DNA of 64,000 bases. Origin: Halichoerus grypus (lineage: Eukaryota > Chordata > Mammalia > Carnivora > Phocidae). The position numbers and the translations under genes are program-made. The DNA is taken from contig NC_135724.1 of assembly GCF_964656455.1 (NCBI RefSeq), positions 11,741,414 through 11,805,413 of the forward strand. The letters run 5' to 3'. Shown in pieces: positions 12,421 through 25,283 of this stretch (position 1 is the first letter of the stretch; every line of letters begins with the position of its first letter). Below the pieces are notes generated by a model, which was not told where the DNA came from, searched no databases, and was given only the letters and a program-made list of their open reading frames with translations.

Positions 12421-13899
12421 TATTAAATAAACACCCAGTGTGGGTCCGAGGTGCAGGGAACGGAATGATCCCTGGGCTGCTTCTGCAGAACGATGTCGAT
12501 GTTACTCAGCATGAGTCGTGGCACAGACAGCAGGGACTTTAATTGAACTGAGCTGCTCTAAGCAGTAGAGATCTAATTATGGCTAAATTCTATCAGAGAA
12601 AAAAAACATGCTAAGTATGTAAAATGAAAGTTTTCAGATAGAATAATATTGATCCACTGAAAACTATTATAAGCATTATGTAAATGGTGTGTATAAATGG
12701 ACCTTGCCAGAGCCAGAAAGGCTACACCTTTAGTCTGCAGTATTCCAGTTTATAAAGGACTTACTTAATGCATCTACCTTAGAGAATGATTTGTACCAGG
12801 GAACACAGCAAAGTGAGGTTACAGACATTGAGAAATAGGAAGTGGGGATAGAACTCAGCCCCACTATGACATTTTCTCGCTGAGAAAATGGCAGAGAATC
12901 CCAGTGGGTAGACAAAGGATGCCCAGGTTACGAAATCCTGCAGGATGATAAACACAAACTTTGGGTTAGAAAGTCAAGTCCATAGCCCTCATTTTGCAAA
13001 GCTTTGAAAAGTTTGTTTCTTATGTCAAATTGGAGCACTTTCAGTTGCAGAGACCAACAAATCTCTGAAAATAATGAACCTTATAATAAAATGTTATCCT
13101 GTCCCTGAATGGAGTAGGATAAATTGAGGATATTAATTAATTGGGACATAGTCGGAGTAGAGGAAGTTGGAGAGCCATACTCTTAGAAGAGCATCGGAAT
13201 TAAATACCAGGACAACAGGAGCTTGGCGTAGGTCAGATCAGATCATTTAGAAACACTTTTTAGAAGTTGTCACCAGAAGTTCAGTGAAGAACTGGAGGTT
13301 TCTATCTTAAATGCATCGTGACCGTAATATATGCTGTCTATGTGTATGCTTAAATCAGCTATATACTTACACATTTAACTCTCACTCCTGAATGCGCAAA
13401 ATAATTTGCAATGAATTCTTTCTAATATTTACACAGCCCCAAATTAAAGGACCCCCTCTGGAGTAATTGCAAATATATGTTGGTAGCATGTGTCTTATCC
13501 AACTATGTGAAGTATTCTCATGTTTAGAATGGACTGTTTTCGAAAATCAGTGCCACTCAAAGAATTTTTTTTTCTGAAAAGTATAATTCTGAGTATCACA
13601 TTTTATTTAATCCTTTGCCTAACGGATGGTAACTCCTATTACTGAAGAACTGTTTTCCATTTAATGTGTATTAACTGTGACATTTGGAGACATGTAAAAG
13701 AAAAAAAGAAGAAATTTTAGCTTATTTCAGAGTTCTGCCTTTGAAAAAAATAAATCTGTACCTAATTATAGTGTTGACCTTGTAGTAGCCCTATGGTAAT
13801 CGTTTATTGAGTTGCCTTACTTCTCACTTTCTAACTAGTACTATCTTAGCTGAAGACATGGTCAAGTTTTCATAGAATAAGTGATAGCAGAGTGACAAC
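12421..13899. other. gene-free interval with a small CpG-retaining patch
   Basis: Bases 12440-12530 keep five CpG dinucleotides, unusual for this window, but show no gene structure. The rest is AT-rich and unassigned. Confidence 0.4.
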
Positions 13900-14347
13900 A
13901 CCAGGGATGTTGACCAGTGTGGCATATTTTGGAGTTCAACCCTTCACCCCAGTGTAGTCATGAGAAAACTTCAGACAAACCTAAATTTATGGATATTCTA
14001 CAAAATAACTGACCCGGGTTTTCAAAAGCATTAAGGTCATAAAAGACAAACAAAGGTTAGGGAATTATTGTAGACTGGAGGAGATTGAGAAGACAGGACA
14101 ACTAGATGTACGGTAGGGTCCAGCAATAGGAAAAAAAAATGGCCATTAGTGGAAAAACTAGTGAAATCTGAATAAATTCTGTAGTTATTATAGTATTACA
14201 CCAAGGTTAATTTCTTACTCTTGATCATTTCCCCATGGTTTTGTCAGATATTAACATAAGAACAAACTGGCTAAAGGGTATATTGAAACTACCTGAACTA
14301 TTTTTGGCAACTCTTCTGTAAGTCCAAAATTATCTCAAAATAAAATA
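13900..14347 (+). mobile_element. old L1-type LINE 3' end
   Basis: The order catgagaaaacttcagacaa, attctacaaaataactgacc, aggtcataaaagacaaacaa, ggaaaaactagtgaaatctg, aactcttctgtaagtcc and a final ctcaaaataaaat matches a common old LINE 3' end. It ends in (GA)n at 14346-14363. Confidence 0.7.
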
Positions 14348-14363
14348 GAGAGAGAGAGAGAGA
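14346..14363. repeat. (GA)n tract
   Basis: About nine GA units sit at the end of the LINE tail. Confidence 0.9.
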
Positions 14364-15277
14364 AGGAAAATTATACCTTTAAATAATTGACCTTAAAGAT
14401 CATCCAGATCAAATCTCTGATGTAAAAACCTATATTCTGTAATTCATAGGTGTGATGTGAATATAAAAAATAAAAGATTACAAATATGAAAATTCTTCAT
14501 ATTTTGAAACATACAAATATAACAGAATACTATAAATACAGACAAAATACTAATGGAAGGAATCCTTATGATTAAATAGTAAACACAATCACAAGAAATA
14601 TAGGATGTAATTGGAGACCATGTAGAACTTATATATACTAGTTACAGTGCAATTAAAAAATAAAGAATAATAATTTCCCCATTGCTTCAAGAGATCTTAA
14701 TGCTTGAAAGTGAAGAGAAAGAGAATAGTATGAAAATGTATATTATGCTTCCTGTATGCTTGATAAAACCATTTCTGTATCAATGATTACAATGGTATAA
14801 TGAAATAAAGTGGAAAAGTCATTGTTGGACTGTCAATGGATGAGACTATGGGTATTAAGTATACTAAGTATAGCTATTAATAATCAAAAGATGTGAATTC
14901 TAATGGTACCCCACAGATATTTGAGAAGATATTAAATGTTCTTTACTATAATGAGGCAAAAATGCAATTAATTAGTCTACAACGTACTGAACAATGTCAT
15001 AATATAAATAATTTTAATCAGTTGTCAAAGTAAAGTATTTTTATTCAATTATTATTCAAATCATGCTGTTCATATTGAAACTTAGGCTCAGTAGAAGCTA
15101 GAAAAAGAAAGATAAAAATCCATTAAACCATGCAGGAGATATTTTATTTTTCTTTAGGAAGTGCATTTAGAAATGACTGAAAATTAATAAACCCAGATGA
15201 CAGTGTTTAACTAGTTGTGATTTTTAAAGTTTACAAAATCAAACTTCTCTTGCATAAGATTCACATTCTAAAAGTTC
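14364..15277. other. gene-free, very AT-rich interval
   Basis: Nothing was recognised. Confidence 0.4.
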
Positions 15278-15405
15278 ATCAATTCCAAAAATAGCTAGTA
15301 AGCTTCTATTGTGTATCAGAAACTGTCTCAGTATATGAGACATATCAGTGAATAAATATATAAAACCAGCATCCCATATGAAGCATATATTCTACTTAAT
15401 TGGTT
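15278..15405 (-). mobile_element. L2-like relic, antisense
   Basis: The sequence gcttctattgtgtatcagaa, actgtctcagtatatgag, atcagtgaataaa and a later atattctacttaattgg follows the reverse complement of L2-type 3' sequence. It is diverged. Confidence 0.4.
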
Positions 15406-17272
15406 AGGGATTTTTTAGTCAAAATAACTGATAGCCTGAATTGGCTTATGTTCAAAGAGTAAAAGACTAAAATAATCTGAAAATTCAAGGTGGGACAGGC
15501 ATCCATCTAAGGCTAGACTTTCCTATCTTAACATTTGAGCTCTCTGCTTGCTTGTTGGACTCAAACTCCAGAATCATATGGTATGAAGTATGGCACACAA
15601 TGCCCTCAGTCTCTAAACCATCTTGGATCTCTTGTATAGTGCTAAAAAGGGAAAGTCTTTTTTTCTGAGAATGCAAATTCAGAATTTAAGGGTCCATTAT
15701 TGGCTCTGATTGGATCATCTGCCAATTCTTGAACGAATTACCTGGCTAAATAAATGTGAAGCATAAATTAATTTACACCTGGATTTTGCGCTACCCCTAA
15801 GAGTGGTGGATGAAGTCAATTTACAATAACTACATGGACTGGGTTGTGATGACAGCAAAAGCAAAATGACTACAGAAGGAAATGATAGTACAATCACAGA
15901 TGAATCCCAAACAACAATGCCTACTATAGAAATCAATTATTTTTTTCTAAAAATAGAATAAAAAATTCATCAAATTCTTTTACTAATTTCAGTAGTGAGT
16001 TCTTGTGTAATTGATTATCTGTATTAATTCTCCTCTATTTGAAAAGCCTGGTAAAGTTTCTCTTTACCTAAATGGACTCTGATTGTGAACTGAAGAATTT
16101 CTACCAAGAATAATAAATTCAAAATCATTGAAGGATTTCTAGGTGGTTCCAGGAAGTAGTCTGAAATGCTCATCAGCCAGTTCTATAGAGTGCAAAGTGA
16201 TGTAGAAATGTGATGACAATAAAGTAAAATATAATTACTTGACTTTATTATTTTATGTTAATCAGTTTTTTAAAAAAATAAAATTTATATTTAATGAATT
16301 AATACTAGCTAATGAATTTTTTAAAACACATTTTTTTCCCTAAAAGTTTGACTTGGACAATTACAATTTAACACCTGTGTGTGTGTGTGTGTGTGTGCGT
16401 GTTTGTGTTATCTTTAAAACCAAACTCAATTCAAACATAATCCCCCTTTACTACTTTTTTTTTTTCTGCATTTGAAGTGAAGGAAAAGAAAACAAATCCC
16501 CCAAATAAGGAAAACAAATAATTTTTATATAGGTCTTTATTAGAAAAATTGCATATTCATAAATATGAGGCTTTATCTCACTGAAAACATGAGTTTGACT
16601 ATACAAAAGTTATGATGATGCCTTTGGAAATTTCAAAGGACATTTCAAAGAAGAGGGCCTTTAAATAACACACAGGATCATAGAGATTCATGCATTTCCA
16701 ACAATCCTGAGAAAATGATAGTTTTAGCTGTCAAATGAAAGAAGTGGAATTAATAGACATTTGATTTATAAAGTTTGACAGACTAGTAGATGAAATCAGA
16801 ATTTTTGAAAACTTAACGTTTTATCTATTTCTATCTTAGAAGAATCGGGACTGTAAAACTTCTTTTACATTTGAAGAAATTTGAGAAGTCAGCATTTGTC
16901 ATTTTTTTTTTAAATGGACTGTTTATTTGCTTTTTTGGCATGGATTTCTCATATAAGTCTCCTTACATTTATAATTTTCCCCTTTAATTTGAATAAAGAA
17001 AAAAACATTTTTTCAATTAACTGGAGATCCCCTTAATTGTGTTCCACTAATCAAAGTTCTACCAGGCTTCAGAATTTAAATGAGTAAAATTCATCACAGA
17101 TAAAAAGATGAGATAATTTCCACATGTCTTATTTAAGGATAAACAGAAACAATTAATGGCACCATCCCTACCGCTGCCCCCTCATTCCCAATTCAAAATA
17201 AATGAAAGGGATGCTCTCTATTTGGGTGACCAATGAATTAAATTACTTCAGATAACTACATCTGTATTAGTT
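15406..17272. other. gene-free AT-rich interval
   Basis: It holds a (TG)n microsatellite at 16376-16408. Frames at 15485-15936 on the minus strand are short and without motifs. Confidence 0.45.
16376..16408. repeat. (TG)n microsatellite
   Basis: About eleven TG units are followed by CGTGTTTGTG. Confidence 0.9.
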
Positions 17273-17748
17273 TTCTATTGCTGCCATTACAAACTAGTGT
17301 CTTTACACAACACAAATACACTATCTTAAAGTTGTGTTAGAACTCCAACAAAGGTCTCACCGGACTAAAACCAAGGAGTCACAGGTTTGCATTCCTTTCT
17401 GGGGACTCCAGGGGGGAGTTCTTCTTGCCTTTTCCAGTTTCCAGAAGCCATCTACGTTCCTTGGCTCATGTCTTCCTTTCTCCATCTTCAAAGCCAGCAA
17501 TGATAGATGAGGTCCTTAGCACATGTTGTCACTCTGCGCTTCTGTCCTTTCTTCCTCTTCATCTTGTAAAGACCCTTGTGATTCCACTGGGACAACTCAG
17601 ATAATCCAAGATAATCTTGCTATTTTAGACTCGTCTGATTTTTTTTTTCCATCTGCAATCTTAATGCCTCTTTGCCATGTAACATAACATATTTGTAGGT
17701 TCTGGGAACCAGGATGTAGACATCTTTGGAGGCCATTACTCTGATTAA
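17273..17748 (-). mobile_element. MaLR-type (MLT1-like) solo LTR, antisense
   Basis: The plus strand reads tgtattagttttctattgct, an acaacacaaata segment, ggtctcaccggactaaaacc, ttgccttttccagtttcc, catcttcaaagccagcaat, cccttgtgattccactggg, tttgccatgtaacataacat and ggccattactctg. This is the reverse complement of a common mammalian LTR as I remember it. The subfamily is not assigned. A related fragment lies at 32345-32580. Confidence 0.75.
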
Positions 17749-18587
17749 TCATGAGCAACAGACTTGATACCATATCAAAGGGTCTAGACAGTCCAGTCCA
17801 GTAGAACTTTCTGAGATGACAGAAATGGTTAATATCTGTGATGTCCAACATGGTGGGTAAGATTTATAAATGAGATTACAAAGAGGTCAACAGTCACCAG
17901 CATTGTTTCAGTCAGCCATCTTTTATTCTAGTGTCCTTGGTTTTCCAGGTTTTTTTAAACCCTTGCATTCAAACTTCCTTGACTGCCTACTCCGTTTTCG
18001 AACAAATCCCCATTCATTCTCTGATTTGAAATTCATGCACTTTAATTGTTCATGAAAACTTAACTGTGGCCTGAGTATATTGTATTTTAATGGGAATTAG
18101 TGTCTTAAAGGCATAGCACATTATAGAAGTTGTAATAACCCACAGATTGAAGAGCGGTGACACAGGCAGACGTACAATTCTGGTGATTTCTGAAATAATC
18201 TCATATTTGAGATAAACTTCAAATATACTTAAAGCTGATTCTAGTAATAAATTGTTAGAAATTATGTTTGTCTACTGTGTAAGCACAAAATAAGAGCATT
18301 ATTATTTATTTGGTAAATGAACTATTAAATGTAGCAGAAAGTCATTACAAGAAGCTATTGCAGGGTCATAATATGGTCATAAATTACCCAATTGATGGAA
18401 TTAACTGTGTGCATATTCATTTAAAACACAGATACACTTATTTATACCCGTATGCAGACATGGAGTTATTAAAATTTTTAAAGGTTATGACAAAAACATT
18501 CTATAAATAAAATTAAAAGTCAAAATAAATATTTTTCATATGCTTGACATTCAATCCAATAGTTATTTAACAGTTACTTAATACTAG
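17749..18587. other. gene-free interval
   Basis: Short frames at 17870-18510 have no motifs, and no repeat was named. Confidence 0.4.
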
Positions 18588-18952
18588 ACCAACACTATCC
18601 AATGGGAATATAATGCAAGACGTACATGTACTTTAAAATGTTTTAGAATGCATAAAGTAAAATGAAATAAATAAAAATAATTTTAATAATATATTTTAGT
18701 TATGGTAATATATTTATGGTTTAGTAATGGTAATATATCCCAAATATTACCATTTCAACCTGAAATCAATATAATAAACAAGATATATATATATATATAT
18801 ATATATATGTTTATACATATATTTATATGTAAATATAAAATTACGAGTTTATTTTCTATTGAGAACACCTCTCAATTAAGACTGGCCACAGTTTAAGTAT
18901 TCAGTAATTCATTAGTAACACGTGGCTTGTGGCCATCATATGAACAGCTTTG
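18588..18952. mobile_element. hAT-type DNA transposon relic
   Basis: The left end aacactatccaatggg and the right end ggccatcatatgaacagc are diverged inverted copies of a terminal sequence of the type CAGYGCTGTCCAATA. The interior contains taatatatcccaaatattac and catttcaacctgaaatcaat, which match a known non-autonomous element as I remember it. A (TA)n tract has expanded inside. Confidence 0.6.
18783..18808. repeat. (TA)n microsatellite
   Basis: Thirteen AT units lie inside the hAT relic. Confidence 0.95.
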
Positions 18953-19004
18953 TATAAAGCAAGTGAAGAATTCAATGATGAAAATTAAAACAATCTACCT
19001 TTAG

Positions 19005-19204
19005 GGCACCTGGGTGGCTCAGTTGGGTAAGCATCCAACTCTTGGTTTCAGCTCAAGTCATGATCTCAGGATGGTGAGATCGAGCCCCATGTGGGGCTCT
19101 GTGCTCAGCACAGAGTCTGCTTGAGATTCTTTCTCCTTCTCCTTCTGCCCCTCCCCCTTCTTATGCGCTGTCTCTCTCAAATAAATAAAATCTTAAAAAA
19201 AATG
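19005..19204 (+). mobile_element. older CAN-SINE
   Basis: The head ggcacctgggtggctcag, a B-box-like catgatctcagg, a T/C-rich body and an aaataaataaaatcttaaaa tail are all present. The target-site duplication tctacctttag (18994-19004) and tccaccttcag (19206-19216) has two mismatches. Confidence 0.95.
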
Positions 19205-19469
19205 CTCCACCTTCAGGTAGCTTGCAATCTAATGGACGAAATCATGTACATATAATTAAGATACCCAAATATAATATTCTAAGATAAAAATAAAGGCAGA
19301 TGATTGAAAAATAGAAAAGAACAGGCCAAATCCAAGAAAGGGATTCTAAGAGGTTTATAATTTTCAGCAACGTAAGTCCTAGCACAAAATTATTTTTTCT
19401 ACAGTAGAAATTCTATATGTTCTTTGAAAATGAGGTCAAAATTGATCATATTCAATCAACAAATACAGG

Positions 19470-19695
19470 CAGTTTGGTGAAATGAGAAGACTATGGAGTG
19501 AATCATAACTAACTCTTTAAATTTCAGCTTCTAGATATACTAGCTGTGTGATATTAGGTGAATTCTTGAACACCTATTTCTTTGTATAGTTAGGGTGATT
19601 AGATACAACACATAGTATTATTACTGAATGACATTTAAAAATTGCCCTGTGTAGTACCTGCCACACAGTGGGTATTGATTAAATGTTAGATATCT
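19470..19695 (+). mobile_element. MIR SINE relic
   Basis: It holds the conserved core ctagctgtgtgatattagg, the linker gaacacctatttctttgt and the 3' end gtacctgccacacagtgggt with attgattaaatgtt, all in the expected order. Confidence 0.85.
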
Positions 19696-19772
19696 TCTAT
19701 TATTTCAATATATAAATGCATTTTAAAAAAATTTACTTACATAATGTTAATTTCATGTCTACACTCTAATTT

Positions 19773-19828
19773 TGTGGCTGTCAACTGAGGCAATTTTGCT
19801 TCCCAGAGGACTTTTAAAAATACATGGA
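19773..19828 (+). mobile_element. MER5A (hAT-Charlie), left part
   Basis: The sequence gtggctgtcaactgaggcaa, ttttgcttcccagaggac matches the start of MER5A. The element is interrupted by an L1 and resumes at 20700. Confidence 0.8.
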
Positions 19829-20699
19829 CCAATACATTTGTATCTTTGAGGTAAATACCTAGTAGTGCTGTTGCTGGGTCATAAGGTAGCTCTATTTTTA
19901 ACTTCTTGAGAACTCCATATTGTTTTCCAGAGTGGCTGCACCAGCTTGCATTCCCACCAACAGTGTAAGAGGGTTCCTCTTTGTCCACATCCTTGCCAAC
20001 ATCTGTCGTTTCCTGACTTGTTAATTTTAGCCATTCTGACTGGTGTGCGGTGGTATCTCACTGTGATTTTGATTTGTATTTCCCTGATACTGAGTGATGT
20101 TGAGCATTTTTTCATGTGTCTGTTGGCCATTTGTATGTCTTCTTTGGAGAAATGTCCGTTCATATCTTCTGCCCATTTCTTGAATGTATTGATCCAAAGG
20201 GGCACCTGCAGCCCAATAGTTTATAGCAGCAATGTCCACAATAGTCAAACTGTGGAAAGAGGCCAAGATGTCCATTGACAAATGAATGGATAAAGAAGAT
20301 ATACACACATACATACAATGGAACATTACTCAGCCATCAGAAAGGATGAACACTTACCATCTACATCTACGTGGGTGGAACTGGAGGGTATTATGCTGAG
20401 TGAAATAAGTCAATCAGAGAAACACAATTATTGTATGATCTCACTCATATGTGGAATATAAGAAACAAAGCAGAGGATCATAGGGGAAGGAAGGGAAAAC
20501 TAAATGGAAAGTCATCAGAGAAGGAGAAAAATTATGAGAGACTCTTCAATAGGAGACAAACTGAGGATTGCTGGAGGGGAGGTGGGTGGGGTAATTGGGT
20601 GATGGGCATTAAGGAGGGCACATGATGTGATGAGCACTGGGTGTTATAAGCAACTGATAATTATTGAACTCTACATCTGAAACTAAAAAAGAAAAAAAG
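19829..20699 (+). mobile_element. L1 insertion with 5' inversion, inside MER5A
   Basis: Bases 19829 to about 20188 are the C-terminal part of L1 ORF2 in antisense; minus frames at 19737-19988 and 19879-20205 show recognisable ORF2 residues but are frameshifted against each other. From about 20189 the same L1 runs in sense (gatccaaaggggcacctgca, then caatggaacattactcagcc, and a 3' UTR with gcactgggtgttataag) to an A-rich tail. The duplication aaaatacatgga (19817-19828) and aaaatgtatgga (20700-20711) flanks it. It is an inactive pseudo-copy made by twin priming. Confidence 0.93.
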
Positions 20700-20906
20700 A
20701 AAATGTATGGAGACATTATTGGTTGTCACAACTGGAGAGATACTTCTACCATCTAATGAGTAGAGGACAGAGATAGTGCTAAATATCCCATGATGCACAG
20801 AACAGTGCCCTCCTTTCCCCCTTCACACACACAACCACACACACAGACACACACACACAGAATTATCTGGAACCAAATGACAACAAGACTGATATTAAGA
20901 CTTTTT
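20700..20906 (+). mobile_element. MER5A, right part
   Basis: The sequence gagacattattggttgtcac, aactggagagatacttctac, aatgagtagaggacagag, atgatgcacagaacagtgcc and gaattatctggaacc continues the left part at 19773 exactly where the L1 interrupts it. A CA-rich stretch at 20823-20861 has expanded inside. Confidence 0.85.
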
Positions 20907-20929
20907 GGTTACACTGTGGTAACCAAAAA
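20902..20929. repeat. perfect 11-bp inverted repeat, 6-nt loop
   Basis: TTTTTGGTTAC at 20902-20912 pairs with GTAACCAAAAA at 20919-20929. It lies at or just past the MER5A end. Confidence 0.85.
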
Positions 20930-22509
20930 ACCAAATAAAACTTTCTGAAAATAGTATCTATCATCCACAAACTTTATCAATTTTACAATTATTTTTAGAA
21001 AAAAATCAATACCTAATTACAAAATCTACATTTGCTAAGATCTTAATTTCAAACAATTCTGCTTCCACTCTTCTTTCAAACACATCTTCATTTACATTGT
21101 TCAATTCTACCTCTCATGTCTTTTTTTCATATACTTCAAATCAATCTCTTCTGCACTTGGGTCAACACAGTTTTCCTCCATAGGATTGATTTGAAAGAGT
21201 TATCGATAACTTTTATTATTTTGCTTAAAAAACTAACATAAAATAATTATTTTTAACTGTAGTCATTAGCATTTTATAAACTGATTCTTAAATTTTTGTG
21301 AGAGATAGAATGACAAATTCAGAAATGAAAATACTACATTCTGAGACATCTCTCATGACCAAAGTAAGGGAGATTATACGCAGTAAAGTTTAATGATCCA
21401 CTGTTGTCTTTGTAGCAACATCACTTATGTTCAGTGTTTTAAATGTTTCCTCTGGTAAAGTTTCATTCCTCCTTTTCACCGAGTCACCTCCATTAATAGT
21501 GAGCTGACAACGATGCCAAGTTGGTGCTTCCGGAGATTTACTTCCACTATGATTTAGATTGAAACAGAAGCTATCTCCCTACTGAGAAAGTACGCAGTAC
21601 TATGCAATCACCAAATGTTTAACATTCTTGAAAGTTTATTTAATTGCTAACAAGCACATTGCCCCTTATTTTAAATTAACTTATTTGATTAATTTTAAAG
21701 CATCATTAATTGTTAAAATTGTGTCTCTTTCTGTCAGTTTATTTTTATAACTGTATAGAGACCATAGAGAACAGGACCAGGCTTGCCTTTGCAAAAAACC
21801 TCATTCAGTTTACCTTTATCCTGGTCATGAAGGTAAACCTGATTATAGCAAACTGCTCAGAGGCACGATGCCTAAATTTTCCCTTTGATTGTATCAAAGA
21901 AAAGTTGCACTGAGCAGAGTTAAACAAGTAAGGAAGAATTTGTTCAAAACTTCTGCAATAGAGAAAAGAGATTGAAGTCAACTCCCCTGAAACAAAAAGC
22001 AAGGTTTGTAACTCTGAAATGAGCCAATGGGAAAATCCTGGAGGACCTTAGGGGCAGAGATGGATCAATAGCAACAGCAAGTGTGGAGCACATTGGATTA
22101 TTCCTGAGTCTGCAAATGTTAGTCTCCGTGATTAGGCCATCTATGTTTGCTAATTTGAGCCTAGTTTTTCACAAAACTGACAGAAAAGATCCTTCTCTTC
22201 CTTGATGATTGCATTTCAAAGGGATGGTTTGAGAAAGACAGTCCTGGGTTGTAAACTTGTCAAGAGGCTGGGAGAAGATTTATATACATTCCAAAGGGAA
22301 AGAATTTGTAGTTACAATTTTTCTAAAGTAAATGTCTAAGGAGAGGGAGGTCGGGAAGAAGTCTGTGAGGTTTAATTAAGCTTAGGGGAAATTTAAGGCC
22401 ATCTTGGTTAATCAACCCATGCTGCTTGTCTGATTGCAAAAATGGCTCCAATTCCCCACCCCTCCCTTGATTTATGGCCCCTGCCATGTGACTTACAGCT
22501 TTTCTCATC
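20930..22509. other. gene-free interval
   Basis: Frames at 21710-22508 are short and lie on both strands without motifs. The part from about 21770 onward could belong to the same old element as the following LTR, but I could not show this. Confidence 0.4.
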
Positions 22510-22862
22510 CAGAAGTGAGGTTGGTTTTTTCCCCCTAATCTTTTGAATGTTGGCTGGTTTTGACTTGCTTTGGCTGATGTACTGTGTAGGTAATAACTGA
22601 TTGGTTCCCCAGCTTGACCTCAAGAAATTTTGCATGTGTCTACTTTCTCACTATTGGCTCTCTGGCTCCACCATGGGAACAAGCCCAAGCTAGCGTGTTG
22701 GAGCCCAAGGCCTGATGTAACCAACCAAGGCCAACCCACCTGCTATCTGAAAACCAGACAAGCAGATCGATTCTACTGACTCATACACTTGTGAACAAAA
22801 TAAAAACTTGTTGTTGTTTACCAAATGAAGTTCGTGATTGTTGTTCAACAGTGTTTAGCACA
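22510..22862 (+). mobile_element. old LTR, ERVL/MaLR class
   Basis: The order ttttgacttgctttggctga, gcatgtgtctactttctcac, ctccaccatgggaacaagcc, gaacaaaataaaaacttgtt and gttgtttaccaaatg follows a mammalian LTR 3' half, including a poly(A)-signal-like AATAAA. The subfamily is not assigned and the 5' end is unclear. Confidence 0.6.
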
Positions 22863-25039
22863 CATACTGCCCATGCTTCCTTATATTTCTCAACCAAGAG
22901 CTTTAAAGAACTATGTGTGTTGACCACTATGGAGACAAAAAAGGTGAGAAGTCTCTAGAGTAACTGATACTTCAACTTTTAAGTGCAAATAAATTATTTT
23001 GAATCCATTAGTTCAGTGTTTTTTTACTTGCCATCTAGATAGCAAATAAGCATCATGTTGAACCTCTTGTAGTTTTTTGTTTTGTTCTGTTTTTTTCTCT
23101 CCTACCAAAACATAGACTCACATTTAGGAGAAACATATTCTAGAATAGCTATTAATCCAGGAAAACAAAAATACTTAATCAGAAAATATTTTATAAAATG
23201 TCATTCCAAACTGATTACATATATAGAGCATATATGTTCATTTTATTAAATTATTTAATATAAATCATCTTATCTGAAGATGAAATTACACCTTTTATAT
23301 ACTCAGCTTTCCAGAGCTTCCTCTACCCTCTTTTATCTGATCTATATTGTGTAATAAATTATTAAGAAAAGAAAAAAGAAATATTAAGATATAATAAAAA
23401 ATGTAGGGTGCTTGAATTCTGTTTTTCCTTATGACCTAATTGAATTATAAATAATAAAAAAAATTTGTAATAGAAAGTCTAAGAAGATGTACAATTTCTA
23501 ATTTTAAAACAAGAGTTGCTGAAATACATCTTATTTCAGAGGTGTTAAGAAAAGACTAGACATACAATACAATAATATATATTCTCTAAGAAAAAAGAGC
23601 AGTTAATTTTTAAGATTCACTTGACAATTAGAAGAAACGTCTGGATTGCGGTCCAAGCTCTTCCCTGTAAGAGTGACCTTGAGCTGTTTCCACTTTCTAG
23701 ATCATCTCCTAAATCACTGTTAATTGCAAATGTTAGTCTTCTCCAGAGGCTCAGTGTAACAATTTGAACAATTCCATGTCCGTATCCATTCATTCTGACT
23801 GGGTCGTTCACCATTCCCTAATCTTATAATTGACTTTCATATGCTATTAAATAGATGTGTTTTTACTAAAACAATTGGTCACATGCATTTGCCTCCATGT
23901 CTAGTCTGAATCTGCTGCAATTCCTTTTTCCTGTTCTCTACTTACAGAAATGCAAGCCGGCCTTCAAGGGTGAAGAAATAGGAATGTATGACTCTGTTAG
24001 AACAATGAAAACATGACAGCAGAAATAGGAATCTCACTTTAAGTATAAAATTCATTTAAATAGCCATTAAAGTGGATCAGGCAAACTTACATTTTTAATC
24101 ATTCAGATATTAAGCCATATAAATCACTTTCACTTTACCGGTAAGAGAAATTAGATGATACACAATTTCTTATCAGGGTCTTAAAAAAATTATTTTTCCT
24201 CCTCCTTCTTCTACTACTTAATCAGTTTAAAAGAAATTCTGAAGTGAGGCTAAAATTTTTTCCTTACACTATCATGTGGCAGATTCCCTGTATTAAAATT
24301 TCTCGTCATGCATTATAAAAAAGTGAACAATTATTTGTTAATTACATTATGTTGTTACTCATCTAAATATAAACTTTTATGACTGTCAAAAATTGTGAAA
24401 TATTTACGTAGTTAAGAGAAGTCATAAAGGATGACTGCCATGGGAGATCATAATAATCAAAGATTGTGATTGCTGTTGATCCCTACAAATGTATTTTTAC
24501 TTCATAAGACCTCTCAGATTTCCTGCCTGGTGCTCGGTTTCTGTGTCCCAAACTACAAACAGAACCAAGAAAAGAAAACCAAAACCATTTGGAGATGATT
24601 ATAATTTACTACAATTCTGAAAATGGAGATTGAAAATAAGCTTGAAAGTAATCAGGTAAAAAGTGTTTCTGACAGTTTATAAACTTACTGAAATCATGTA
24701 TCACAAATGCTGACCCCTTATGTAGTCTCCTATGGGTTCCAATGAAAAATTGTTCTTATCACCATTATTATTATTAACCACAAATAGTTACTCACTCCTG
24801 CTATGTTCTTGATGCTCTTTGAAGAATATACATATAAATGAGACATTATTCATTTTTTCTAAAGAAGAACACTCATGATTAAAATTTAATATTGGAAGTA
24901 TAATAATGGTATATAATGTATGATCTAAGCAACAAATAATATGGTTAGCGTTTAGCATTTGGCATTTAGCATAATTGTTTGGATATGAGTTTTATCTATT
25001 TATGTTTATATTTTCCCTTGAGAGCAAATATTACATTAT
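22863..25039. other. gene-free AT-rich interval
   Basis: No exon, RNA gene or named repeat was recognised in about 2.2 kb. Confidence 0.45.
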
Positions 25040-25169
25040 TTATAGCTGTGTGATCTTGAGAGTGTTTTCCATCTCTGTTTATTTTTTTGCAACTGTGAAT
25101 TTGAAATAATAAAACATTTACCTCACTGGGCTGTTGTGAGAACTAAATGATCACTTAGAACACAGACCA
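25040..25169 (+). mobile_element. MIR relic, part 1
   Basis: It holds tagctgtgtgatcttgagag, tacctcactgggctgttgtg and agaactaaatgatcacttag. It is interrupted at 25170 by an L1 end and resumes at 25284. Confidence 0.75.
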
Positions 25170-25283
25170 AAGTAAAGGATATTAAGGAGTATATAAGTGT
25201 TGAGTCACTAAATTATATACCTGAAATGGATATTACATGCATATTAATGAACTAACTGGAATTTAAATAAAAACTTAAAAAGA
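25170..25283 (+). mobile_element. short L1 3' end inserted in MIR
   Basis: It reads gttgagtcactaaattatat, acctgaaatggatattac, gaactaactggaatttaaat and ends in a short A-rich tail. The repeat aacacagac occurs on both sides (25159-25167 and 25284-25292), consistent with a target-site duplication. Confidence 0.75.

Noticed and set aside
19737..20205. Minus frames of 83 and 108 codons with clear protein similarity
   Set aside because: They are frameshifted pieces of L1 ORF2 in an inverted insertion, not a host gene.
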